Positions 23,058 to 34,367 of a stretch of DNA of 64,000 nucleotides are shown here, one piece after another. The position numbers and the translations under genes were made by a program. Numbering within the stretch: the stretch's first letter is position 1; every line of letters begins with the position of its first letter. The stretch covers positions 62,001 to 126,000 of the forward strand of contig JAYEVK010000385.1 in NCBI GenBank assembly GCA_036346275.1, read 5' to 3'. The stretch is from Otatea glauca. Lineage: Eukaryota; Streptophyta; Magnoliopsida; Poales; Poaceae. The notes under the pieces were generated by a model. The model was not told where the DNA came from. It saw nothing but the letters and a program-made list of their open reading frames with translations, and made no database searches.

Positions 23058-25065
23058 TTAGGTAAAATAGAACTCGTCTTTTGTGTGTACAACCTCACGT
23101 AGCAAGAAGGAAATGAGTTGTCCTCAGATTTTTTTAAAACATCAACCTATTCCATAGCGGCTGTTGCGCATTGAAAAACGTACTTATAGGAAGATTAAAA
23201 TCGGGCTTATATATAAATTGATAAATATGAAATAATTATTGCATGATTGACAAACCTCTATGTCATTGGTCTTCGTTGTACCCATGATGAGTTACGTATT
23301 GTGGCAAACGTAGAATCCACCTAGGTTAGTTCTCTTTGGCTGCTGGTGGCACAAAAAAGAATTAGTTAGTTCGACAAGCATTATTACGGAGTGTGATGTA
23401 GGACTATTGTGTACCTAGCGGATATCAAAAATTTAAAATTGTGGTTCAACTGCGACCCTCCTTTGGATGGCCCCTTCACGAATTCTAACAACCTAAGTAA
23501 TTCTAAAAAGTTAGCCTCATCTATTCCATGAGCAACATACACCTTGAATGACCTACAGCAGAGTTATCTATGGAGGAAATGTGATTATCTATCGAGTAAT
23601 TGTGCGATAGGCCTTAAGTCGTGGGAGCCGCCCTTTAAGAAATCAACATAGATTACCAACTTCTTTCTTGGAACAATTATAATAAGAACCTAGTAAAACC
23701 TATACATGTATGTCGCCATGGTCATTCAATCTAACTTCGGTTGCATATAAAGTACAAATCAACAAGTATAGCCAGCAGTGCACTTGTCACGTAAAAGTAT
23801 ATAGGATTTATCGCGTAGAGCCAGCAATGCACTTGTCACGTAATCCTCGATAGCTTGTAAATTGTTGTCCAAGATTTGCTCGGAGACCAAGTGTGGGTCG
23901 AGGAAACCTACCGATTTATTCTTGATTTTGGCTTCAAGGATCATGTATCTATATATACAAAAGCAAGGAGTTATATATATATGACATTTATCGGGATTAC
24001 ATGAATGTATACCGTGATTGAACACAATTACAATGTCTAGCATCTCAAGAGTGAGGCATCGAGGGTGTCGAGATGGTAGAGATCGAACAAGTCGCTGAAG
24101 TCAACCCCAAAGAAGCCCCTGATGAATGGTTGAACAAATACTCCTTGAACTTGATGGGGATACTCGATATGCATTTTGCCATCAACTTGTTGGCTTCTTT
24201 CATGTACCACCTATACAATATAGTGCAAGCCAATGAAAACATTTGCAGCCGCTCTTCCAGTACAAACAGCACTCCTAGCTTGTATTTTCGGGGCAATGGG
24301 GCCAACGGAAAGTCAGGGAACACCGTGCTCTGCTTCGATTTGCCCTTGTAGCTACCTCAATTTCTAGCATAGGTCGTCTTCACGGGAAACGAAAGGACAC
24401 AAAGTGATGTATTGGCATGTGATGTACGGGGCATGGTAGCCGATTTGGTGGCCCGCTTCAGTGGAACAGGTGGCTCCGATAGTGCTGGTAGCTCTGGTGC
24501 AGCAGGTTGCTCCAATAGTGCGGGTAGCTCCAGTGCTAGAGGACAGTCGTCCAGGAAGATGTCCCCGCTGGGCCACTGGATGAATATGCCAATGGCATCC
24601 TCTAGTGTCACAATCTCATCGTTTAGGGGAATCTACAGCGTGACGACCTTGAAAACTTCATGTACACCGTCCACTTTCACCTTCACAAAACCCGGCTCTA
24701 TCGGGCGACCGTGCACCATCTTCCCTCGAAAGAATGGATATGCGCACCCCCAAGTAGCCTGCAGGGGAACGGATCTATTGGCAAGCCTCACTTGAAGATT
24801 GCACCATATAACCACCTACATAAAGGTACACAATTATCTAAGGCATCTAACAGGTCTATTTATTGATCATTCAAGATATATATATATATATATATATATT
24901 ACATCGATGTCATCGACAGGAAATTTATCGTCGTTTTCGACTGTGTGAGGGGTGGACGCGTGGCTGCTCCGACGCTTAGTGGGGCTGAATTCCATCGATA
25001 CTTCTGGGGCTTGTGCGGTCTATCTTAGCCTTTCCTCAAGGCGTCCGAGTTGATTATTGAATTGC
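23058..25065 (-). pseudogene. CACTA-encoded Ulp1-protease-like protein (decayed)
   Basis: Read from 25065 downward, the pieces match the second gene of grass CACTA elements. They are an N-terminal QFNNQLGRLEERLR-like piece, a VKVDGVHEVFKV block (about 24690-24650), an ALEDAIGIFIQWP-like block with a Pro/Ala-rich linker (24611-24357), an LGVLFVLEERLQMFSLA region (24323-24045), SVGFLDPHLVSEQILDNN (about 23930-23860), and near the end FYVC (about 23316-23302), the place of the catalytic Cys. It then ends FLLREVVHTKDEFYFT with stop at 23058-23060. An in-frame stop at about 23293 and several frameshifts make it inactive. Confidence 0.7.
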
Positions 25066-25145
25066 TGAAAGTTCAAGCTCCATCAGTTTGGTTTTGGTGT
25101 TAATGACATATCTAATATTGAAACTAACTCTTTTGATAATCATAA
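25066..25145 (+). repeat. Start of 3.6-kb LTR copy 2 (left of mariner insertion)
   Basis: TGAAAGTTCAAGCTCCATC matches the start of the family (TGTAAGTTCAAGCTCC) with a substitution. The match is broken at 25146 by the mariner element and resumes at 43714. Confidence 0.7.
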
Positions 25146-25318
25146 TACTCCCTCCATCCATTTGTGATCAGCGTATAAGCAATGGGCACCAAGACCAAGG
25201 ATTACAAAATCTGCTCCTTAATCCATTTACTCCGCATCGTACTCTTGCATGCACTGGTGCCTTTTCGCTTTCCTACATGCACGGCTACCTCCCACGTCGC
25301 AAAATTTTGCCTACCTGC

Positions 25319-26251
25319 TCACGAATACTCATACCAGGGGTACCCCAACGGCCCAGGATGACAAGCAGGCTGCGTCAAGCCCAGCTCCGACCTAACAAGC
25401 CGCCCCCAGGCCCAACTCCGACCAAGGGACCTGCGGGGCCACAAAAAGACGCTCGTCCCCGACCAGAGTGGGGCGAGCAATCCCGACCAAGTGGGACGCC
25501 GACCCCCGTCATAGGTCGGGCTCCCCCAAGCCCCGACCAAGCTGAGGCAACCTTCGCCAAGGGCCACGTGTCAGGCCTCCGCCGACTGTTGGCCACGTGC
25601 CCCACGGACAGGATCGTTCGAAGTGACCGTACAGGGCAGGTGACCCCTTTCCGAGGCAGCACAAGGGTTGCCCAAGTCAAAACTCCAGTCCCATCGCCCA
25701 GTCACACGAAGTATGGGGATGCGCTCCCTCCCGAGGCAACGCCAGGGCCACGCTTCGCAACATCAGCACCTGACAGGTTCCCAGAGGGCAGGTGCGCTGC
25801 TTCCCAAGGAAACGGAGAGCTGCTCTGCTCAGCAAGCCTACCAAACCCGGTGTGGGCGAGGCCGGACGGCGACCAATCACCAAGACGAGGGACTAGGGCT
25901 CTTAGTATAGTTTTCTCCTTCCTTCCTTCTCCCAATTCTCGATGTAACCTGCCCCTCCCGACTGTATAAAGGGGGGCAGGGCCCTCTGGGAGAAGAGGGA
26001 TCTCCTCTTCTCGCTAAGTCTTTACGAACAGACAACGAACACTCTTGTGTTCAAGCCCTTAGCCCCCACTTGTAAACGTGGTGCAGTCGACTGCATCCGA
26101 GGCAATACAACACCACCACACGAACTGGAGTAGGGACATTCGGCCCGAACCAGTATACATCTTGGGCTTTCGAGTCTAACCATTCAGGGAGAGGGAACGC
26201 GCGGCCCCTTCCGACTTACAAATTTACTTGCCGGTGCTCGAAACGCCGACA
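25319..26251 (+). mobile_element. Solo LTR inside the mariner element
   Basis: Flanked by CCTGC at 25314-25318 and 26252-26256. The right end is ACGCCGACA; the left end begins TCACGAATACTC and seems to lack the usual TG. A core promoter gtataaagggggg (about 25961) is followed by a CT-rich leader, as in grass gypsy LTRs. Open frames inside on both strands are compositional. Confidence 0.75.
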
Positions 26252-26517
26252 CCTGCTAACTGCCCGCCTGCTAATTTTGCTCGAGACGGGAAACTTGCTA
26301 ATTTTCCCACCTGCTAATTTTTGGCCGCGCCTAATCAAAACTTTCCCATCGCCTCTCCATTGCTCGCGCGCCTAATCAATTCTCCGTTGCTCGCCCGCAC
26401 AGTCACCAAAATTCAAACTTGAAGAAGCCCGGTGCCATGGCTCCATATAACTCGCCATGGGATGAATAAAGCCCATCAGTTCTCCTGTCATCTCTTCCAT
26501 GCATCGTTAGAACAACA
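26252..26517. other. Mariner 5' flank before the transposase
   Basis: Non-coding sequence with a repeated 'cctgctaatttt' phrase. It probably holds the promoter and 5' UTR of the transposase. Confidence 0.4.
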
Positions 26518-28376
26518 ATGGCGGATTGGGACTTAAACCAACCCATCGATTGGAATGAAATTGGCGATTGGGAGGGTCCTACGCATGAACTCGAGTATGC
26601 CATGGTGTGGGATGATGTAGATGAAGATGCTGGTATGATCTTTTTGGTTTTGGTATAGTGCAATTGATCTCATGGTGCACATGAACATTGATATTGTCTG
26701 TTTATAGGTGGAGATGATCTAGGAGAGGAAGCCGAAGATGGAGTTGCTGCACCGATAAATGAAGGAGTTGCACCATTACTTCGAGAACCTGCACCAATAG
26801 ATGGAGAATCTGCATCGATACATGGAGAACCTGCACCAACAGATGGAGGAGCTGCCACTTCAGAGGGTAAATTTGCCTCTATTATCGGACTGCACCTGAC
26901 CACATGAACAAGGTTTACAACAATGCTCTAAACATAGTGATTGCTAGATGAGTACTCTGTATTGTCGTATTGGTACAATATTCTGTACTTTCTGGTTTTC
27001 AATTTCATTTGTCTTTTGCAGGTTCGAATGTGAAGAAGAGGAGGTTCTACCCGAATGACTTAAAGATCGCTATATACCTTGAGTTGTTGACCAAGACAGA
27101 TCCTCCTGTGATTCATCGTGGAGTTTCAAAGCAGGTAGCACTAAAATTTGGTGTGCCTTTGAGAATTGTACAATCTGTGTGGCGCAACGGACATGATTAT
27201 GGTGGGATAGAAGGTGTTAAAAACAAGCTGGCTAAGAATTGTGGTCGCAAAAGAATAGAAATAGACATGGAAGCCATCAAAGCCGTGCCTCTGAGGGAGC
27301 GCACAACCATCCAGGATCTTGCCATTGCACTGGGTGTGAAGAAGAGCACACTTCATAACCATTTCAAGGAAGGGTACTTTCGTCATCACACCAATGACCT
27401 AAAGTTTAGCTTAACCGATGAGAACAAAAAGGCTCATGTCAATTACTGCTTGTTCATGTTGCTCAACACCATACCAAATGCTCGTACCTTCAAACCAATG
27501 TACAATATCGTGTACATTGATGAGAAGTGGTTCTATAGGACGCGTCGAAACCAGAAATACTATCTTGCCAACGATGAAGAAAGACCGAAAAGGGAGGTTA
27601 AAAGCAAGAATTTCATAGAGAAGATGGTGTTTCTTGCTGTGGTCACTCGGCCCAGATTTGACGGGGATGGAAAATGCACATTTGATGGTAAAATTGGTAT
27701 CTTTCCATTTGTGTACGTAGAACCAGCCAAGAGGACAAGCACAAATAGGCCTAGAGGTATGATATGCATGGAAAAAAATTGCATACTTTTAACTAAGTGA
27801 ATTAAACTAACATTGTTTCCTTGTGTAGGTACTCTGGTAACAAAGGCAATGATGTCGGTTACCAAGGATGTAAGTCGAAATTTCCTTGTGAGCAATGTCT
27901 TGCCCGCAATCAAATCAAAGTGGCCACCTGAAGAAAGAGGCTTACCCATATTCATCCAACAGGACAATGCCAAGACGCACATTGACATAAATGACCTAGA
28001 ATTTGTACAAGCTGCCCAAGCAGATGGGTGGGACATTCGACTAATATGTCAACCTCCGAACTCACATGATCTGAATGTTTTGGATCTCGGTTTCTTTGCA
28101 GCAATCCAGGCATTGTTTCAGAAAGGAACTCGAAACAATGTCGAGTAAATTGTGGAAAAGGTTCATAAAGCATATCAGGAGTACCAAGTGGAAAGAACCA
28201 ACTGGATTTTCTTAATGCAGCAGGGTTGCAAGATGGAGATCATGAAGCACAATGGAGGCCAACACTATAATATCCCACACATGAAGAAGAAGACATTGGA
28301 GTTGCAGGGTGATCTTCCCACAAGCTTGCAATGCCCAGTAGAACTTTACAATCAAGAGTTGCAATTCGTAGGTTAA
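26518..28376 (+). pseudogene. Mariner-like transposase (DD39D), one nonsense codon
   Basis: Four exons fit by phase: 26518-26632 (starts MADWDLNQP), 26708-26866, 27022-27756 and 27829-28376. Exon 2 encodes an imperfect acidic repeat (EPAPIDGES-like). Exon 3 holds the N-terminal helix-turn-helix DNA-binding region (about RFYPNDLKIAIYLELL to TLHNHFKEG) and the first catalytic Asp (NIVYIDEKWFY). Exon 4 holds the second Asp (FIQQDNAKTH) and, with 39 residues between, the third (NVLDLGFF), the DD39D spacing of plant mariner transposases. A TAA at 28146-28148 interrupts the C-terminal region, after which the frame continues to TAA at 28374-28376. Everything before the stop looks intact. The protein would cut and paste elements at TA sites and could mobilise Stowaway MITEs. 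Confidence 0.9.
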
Positions 28377-28475
28377 AACTCTAGAAGATTGTTGCTCATT
28401 TTCGATTGCAATTCATGTATGGAAACTGAACCCATACTTTGACACATTCCAGCTAGTTAACTAAAATTACTCCAC

Positions 28476-28555
28476 CTACATGTTGTTTCCATATAGGAAC
28501 GGGTAGATTATCTTGAACATGGACTCCTTCACATCTTTGAACTTGTCATCGTCAT
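28476..28555 (-). pseudogene. C-terminal end of the reverse gene in the mariner element
   Basis: The - strand reads DDDKFKDVKESMFKII then YPFLYGNNM and stop (28476-28478). It joins in frame to 42881-43410 once the copia element and one target-site copy are removed. It lies about 100 bases past the transposase stop, in convergent orientation. Confidence 0.6.
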
Positions 28556-30276
28556 TGAAAGACCGAGATGGCGATCAGAGGGGGGGTAAATGATCCCAAA
28601 ATAAATTTTCTCCACTCAAAGTACTCCAAAGAATCTCGCAATAAAAATATGAAAGGCCCAAAGATTTTTGTTCAAACTGGTGCTTCTCAGATTCGCACAC
28701 CCTCCAAAACTCGAACAACTAGACAACTATGTGTACCCCTAGCTTACATGGTTGAGAACCATGAACCATGTTAGAGATGTTTTAATCACAATCCAGATTC
28801 TCAAGTGTCCAAACAAAAAGGAAATCAATTCAAAGACTTCTTTTCTAAAAGAGATAAAGTTAAAAACAACAAAGTCTCTTTTCAAAAAAGTAAAAGCAGA
28901 TTTTCAAGGAATTGTCCTCACTTGGAGCAGGTGGTTGGTGAGTTTCTGTTGCTCTAAAATTTTTGAAAATTTTTCTTCCTATGAGCAGTTGAGTCATGAA
29001 ACAGTTTACCAAAAATCATATTAAAAAACTTTGTATAATAGACATGAAAAATCAAGTATTACAGACAGTCAGAAACATCGAACAGAAAGTTTGAGGCTCG
29101 GTTTTCACTTCATAGCGCTCAAATGGTGCAACCAGTGGACTCAAAATATTTTCTAGAGATGGATATATGATTCACGCACCTTCCCAATAAGAATAACTCA
29201 AAAAGGATTTTTGTAGATTATTCTAAAAATCAAAAACTAACTACTGCGCGAAGAACAAGTTCTAGACAGAATGACAACTTGATAGAAAATTTGATCTTAA
29301 GTCTATCCTAGGGTGCAAGAGAAGTGTAAAACCATATAAACACCCACAAGGCATCTTAGAACAACAGCATTTTGAATGAGGGGAGGTAAATCCAAATTGC
29401 GAGAATGTAAATGCGGGAAAGCAAATGTTGAATTTAAATTGCGTAAAGTAAAGACAAAATGTAAATGCGTAATTTAAATTCACAATAAGGTAAAGAAATT
29501 TTTTTGTATTTCCTAGATGGAAGGTTTACAAAGCCTCACTTGATGTGGGCAAAGCTCAAATGAGCAACTCAAACCTTCAAAGGGGGAAGGCTACCCCTCT
29601 ACCCCTATTTATACAACTCTTGGGCCACCTACCACCCTTGGATGAGCCTCTAAACCCTAGAGCATCCATCAAGGGTTAGGATTTAACCACTCAACCAGCC
29701 ATGCAAGGGTTCACCCAAAACCCACAACACATAATGGGTTTTCTTGCACGGTTCTCAAAGACAACTAACTAGACCCGCTAACCTATCAACTAGATCAAGA
29801 TCCAATGGCCCTCATTGATCCATGCAACGCCTAGCTAGTATCTCATCCGTTCCTTGTCTTCACGGCTTTCCACGACTCCGTCTCCGATCATCTTCCGGCA
29901 TCCCCGACCATCTGGACCTCCGACGCTCCTCGCCTAGTCCCGGTCATCCTTCGCCTCACCATGATCTAGCATCGTCGACCTGCAACCATCAAAAACAAGG
30001 AAACTCCTCACATAGCAATGCCCACAAAGATATGCAAGAAGTCCACTAAAGTCCACACTCCTCTTTGGAAATATTGCACCGGCCATTTGGTCCGGTGCTA
30101 CCGCTCGCCCGGTAGCACCGCGCTACCATGGCCAGTAGCACCGAGAAAACAAAGAAAACCTCAAATTGCTTCCATTTGAAAATCCATTTTAAATCAAACT
30201 CAAACAAGAGCAAACCAAGCTCAAATTTAGTCAAATACTCATCACAAATCTTGGTAGACCTCCACATGGTCCTTCA
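28556..30276 (-). repeat. 3' LTR of the copia element
   Basis: Matches 41144-42880. It contains an 11-base inverted repeat CGGTGCTACCG (30093-30103) and CGGTAGCACCG (30110-30120) separated by six bases. Confidence 0.9.
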
Positions 30277-32099
30277 ATCTCCGCCTTGATGAGTATATTG
30301 ACAAACACAACAAAAGGCATAAGTTTTGAGTTTGAAGAGGATAAGAAAGCAATTTTTAGTTGCAAAGTCAAACTTGGTCCAAAGATAGGAATTGGAATCA
30401 AAACCAAGTTGCCAATAGGGATTTTTGGAGCTAAAAATAAACTCAAGAGGGTTTAGATTTTAGAGTTAAATTTAAGAAAGAGCAAGTTTTGAACAAAAAC
30501 TCTAAAATCTAACTAAACATGTCAAATGTGATTATGAGATTATGATCTAAAAGAAGTAGTAGCATAGTTTTTCAAAGATCATAATAACCAAATAAGCATT
30601 CACATTTTTATCTTTTTAGTGATGCCTTTTCTACGTTTTCTCCCCCTTTTGGCAATATAGACATCAATTTTTTATATGTATGCATGAAATGTAATTTAAA
30701 GAGCTTTGAAGATTATCCAATTGATAAAAATGGAAAGATATTGCACCAATCTTGTCAATTTCAGAATATGACTAAACTAAGACACATCCAAGACCAATAC
30801 GTTTTATGAAAAAGCTTAGTTTTACTATATTTCATTTTAGCATGATTTGACAAGTGCAAAACTTAGCAAAGTTTCAAAGCTAGAAGCAAAACCACTCAAG
30901 GATCAAATGGAAACCTAGAGTTCAACCTACTCAACACTTTGGGGAATTTTGAAGGGCATATAAGGTCCTTCAAGCCCATTTTTCAATTTATGCAAATTTT
31001 CTTTAAGATTTTGAAAAACATAGCGGGGTGCAAATGTTTGACATTATTTGCATTCTTTACCCACTTATGTGTTTGATATTTACTCTTAAGAGAATGATCT
31101 TGATCATACACAATATATTCCAAGTTCATCCCAAGTGCAATGGGAAGCAATCTCGTGAATATAAAGTGTTGAGATCAATTTTGCACAAAAGAGTCAAATT
31201 TTTTTTAAATTTTCTATTTAGCACATACGAGCAATGCTGAAGGACTCAAATATGGATCAAACAAATTTCACCCAAGTTACTATAGGGACTCTAGAGAAAT
31301 CCAAAATTTCATAATTCATGGTAAAAACTCGTAGAGAAGAAACTTAGTAAGTAAAAACAACATGTTTCATCAAGTTTTCTTTTAAAGCTTTCAAATTTTT
31401 CAGATTTTAATAAGCTTAGCATGATAAATGGACTTGGACATATCTAAGCTAGTTATTTTCTTCAAAAGATATAGCATGATGTATTTCATGAAGATTGAGT
31501 CAATTGCATAATAGATAAAGCTCATAAAACAAAAAATGCAGTCTAAATGCAATGCAAGAACAGATTTCCAAACTCTCCCTCAACAAATGAATCAATTTTA
31601 AGCTCAAATCTGGTTAAAGTTGAGTTATTATCAAGATTAGATATAAGGAAAACCCAAATAAACTCAATAACAACCAGAAAAACAGAATGAGGAGAAGTCG
31701 AAAAACTGCAAAATTGGATGGCTATAGACCATAAAAAGGATAAAAGAGACTCACTATGGCTCAGACTCGCTCTTATCTTCCCCAGTGACTGACATAGGGA
31801 AGTTGACTCTAGATCCCAACTAAGGAGTGCACACAGACCCTGTCTACCCAAGAGGCGCAATACCTGCTAGACTTATAAGACTGTGAGGGAACTCAACCTA
31901 GAGAGAAGAGACAACAGCTAATCACGTATGATAGCAACCTAAAGCACAAAATAAGAGGTCCATGCAAAGCATGCCAGAAGTCTAAGTGAGTGAACTCAAT
32001 TCAGGAAAATAAGCCAATATCACCCAGAAGAAACACAAATAAAAGAAAAGCAAAGCTGGAAGATAACATATTATACATAATATACAAACCAGCTCCCCC
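30277..32099 (-). other. Copia non-coding region between pol and 3' LTR
   Basis: About 1.8 kb, AT-rich, without a recognisable gene. On the - strand it contains a ccaaaagggggagaaa motif (about 30640-30656) and GAGGGGGAG (about 32091-32099), Sirevirus-like polypurine motifs. No envelope-like frame is supported. Confidence 0.6.
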
Positions 32100-34367
32100 T
32101 CAAGATAGGCCGTAAGGACTCACGACTCCAAGCTCACTCCTCAAGGCAACAAATCTGGAGCTATCCAAAAGCTTGGTGAAGATATCGGTTAACTGAAGGT
32201 CACTCTCTACGAACCGAAGTACGATATCCCCCTTCTCCACATGGTCTCTAAGGAAGTGATATCTAATATCAATGTGCTTGGTCCGGGAATGCTGCACTGG
32301 GTTCTTAGCAATGCAAATTGCGGAAGTGTTGTCACAGAAAAGTGGCACACCCTATCTCTCTAACCCAAAGTCCCGCAAGGTCGATCTCATCTAGAGCACC
32401 TGGCTAGAGCAACTGGCTGCATCAACATACTCGGCCTCAGCGGTGGACTGTGCAACACTGGACTGCTTTCTAGACGACCAAGAAACAAGAGAAGTGCCAA
32501 TGAATTGGCAAGTGCTAGAAGTGCTCTTCCTATCTATTCTACAGCCAGCAAAATCGGCATTAGAAAAGGCTCGAAGGGACAGACAAGAAGAAGAAGAGTA
32601 CCAAATACCATAATCAGTGGTAGCACGAAGGTACCTGAAGATGCGCTTGACCGTCTGGCGGTGAGAGGCGCGAGGAGAGGCTTGAAATCGAGTGCACAGA
32701 CACACAGTGAAATGTATATCCGACCTCGAAGCAGTGAGGTACAAGAGGGAACCGATCATGCTCCGAAACTCCTTTTGATCAGCAGGCTCACCATCCTCAT
32801 CCGGCTCGAGGACGGCAGTGGTGACCATTGGAGTCATTACCGGCTTCCCGTCAGACATATCGAAACGCCTCAGGAGGTCACGGATATACTTGCCTTGATG
32901 CAAGAAAGTATCCACCCGAGTCTGCTTGATTTGGAAGCCAAGAAAGTAGCTCAACTCGTCCATCATACTCATCTCAAACTTTGTGCTCGTCACCTCAGAA
33001 AACTGAGACACAAGCGAATGAGATGAGCCACCAAAAATGATATCATCCACATAGATCTGAACGAGAAGAAAATGCGACTCATGGTGTTTGATGAACAGAG
33101 TCTTGTCTACTATGCCCATCTTGAAGTCATGGCTGAGAAGATAAGACTTGAGCCTCTCATACCATGCTCTGGGGGCTGCTTGAGTCCATACAGAGCTTTG
33201 GAAAGCTTGTATACATGACTCAAAAACTTGGGATTCTCAAATCCTGGAGGTTGTTTGACATAAACCTTTTTCTCAATAAAGCCGTTGAGGAATGCACTCT
33301 TGACATCCATTTGAAAGAGCTTGAAGCCCCGGGATGCAGAGAATGCAAGCAAGATCCTAATAGCCTCTAGTATAGCTACAGGGGCAAAGGTCTCCTCAAA
33401 GTCAAGACCCTCAACCTGAGAAAAGCCCTGTGCAACTAGCCTAACATTATTGCGAATGACAACCCCGTCCTCACTCTGCTTGTTTTTGAACATCCACTTT
33501 GTCACAATGACATTATGACCATATGGACGTTCTACAAGCTGCTAGACTTTATTCCTCTCGAAGTTTTCAAGTTCCTCATGCAATGCATTAGTCCAAAATT
33601 CGTCAGATAATTCATGAGTCACATCCTTCGGCTCAAACGAGGCAACAAAGGCAGAGTGAAGGCAGAAATTGGACAGACCTGATTTTGAGTGAGTGACCCA
33701 CTCAAACAGATCGCCGATGATCTGATCAGGTGGATGAGAACACTGAATATAACAGAAAGGTCCAGAAGTAGAAGTGGCCTCTACCTCATGCATAGAAGAG
33801 GTAGGAGCAGAGCCACTAGCTGCTGAGAGTCAGAAGGCAAGGGCTGGCCTTCCTGAGGTGCAGAAATGGAAGCAGGTGGTACCACAGGTGTAGAGGGGAC
33901 TGGATCAAATGGAACACCATCATCTCCATCATCCTCATTCTCTACAAAAATGGTTTCGAAGAAGGAAGAAGAGCCTGAAATGTCAGGTCTAGCTCCTGGG
34001 CTAGCCTCATCAAAAGTCACCTCACAGGTCTCTATGATCCTATGTGTATCGCAACTCCAGACCCTATAGCTACGAGAAGAAGTCGAATAACCTAGAAAGA
34101 TACCATCAGAAGAACGAGACTCAAAGTTATCCAGGTTACCAGACTTTAAAATGAAACACTTGCAACCAAACACATGAAAATGAGAAACACTAGGCTTTCG
34201 CCCATACCTCAACTCGTAAGAAGTGCGGTGCAAATGTGCTCTCAAGAATACACGATTAGAAACATAGCAAGCAGTAGCTATAGACTCAGCACAAAACTTC
34301 CTAGGAGTATTGTACTCGTCTAGCATCGTCCTGGCCATCTCTAGCACGGTCTTGTTCTTCCTTTCCA
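32100..34367 (-). pseudogene. Copia pol, C-terminal half: integrase end, RT, RNase H
   Basis: Read downward from the solo-LTR break. The end of integrase has RKNKTVLEMARTML and CYVSNRV (34367-33781). RT has FEETFAPVA, FQMDVKSAFLNG and LYGLKQ (33505-33110), then the YVDDIIFGG active site (about 33040) and a GSLLYLT block. RNase H ends with AQSTAEAEY and CDNTSAICIAKNP...HIDIRYHF (to 32100). Several frameshifts and stops separate the parts. Confidence 0.9.

Larger units (their letters stand above)
7467..25065. mobile_element. CACTA (En/Spm-type) transposon, one end only, nested insertions
   Basis: CACTA at 7467-7471 begins CACTACGGCAAAAAAGG, followed by subterminal repeats (agacggtt, gtgata, cagacg variants) to about 7740, as in CACTA element tips. 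Element sequence resumes after nested insertions at 22986 and includes a decayed Ulp1-like gene to 25065. I could not find the matching TAGTG end or a transposase (TNP2-like) gene. The right part seems lost or lies beyond the LTR that begins at 25066. Inside it lie a full gypsy element (7960-19335) and a solo LTR (19353-22985), separated by only 17 bases. Confidence 0.7.

Noticed and set aside
24872..24899. (AT)n run as a regulatory site
   Set aside because: Simple microsatellite in CACTA debris; nothing further supports a function.
25088..25969. 293-codon open frame with Pro/Arg-rich sequence
   Set aside because: It spans the mariner end and the solo LTR border and is a compositional frame of a GC-rich LTR.
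31543..31860. Possible envelope-like frame in the copia region before the 3' LTR
   Set aside because: Short, with no signal peptide, transmembrane pattern or family resemblance that I could support.
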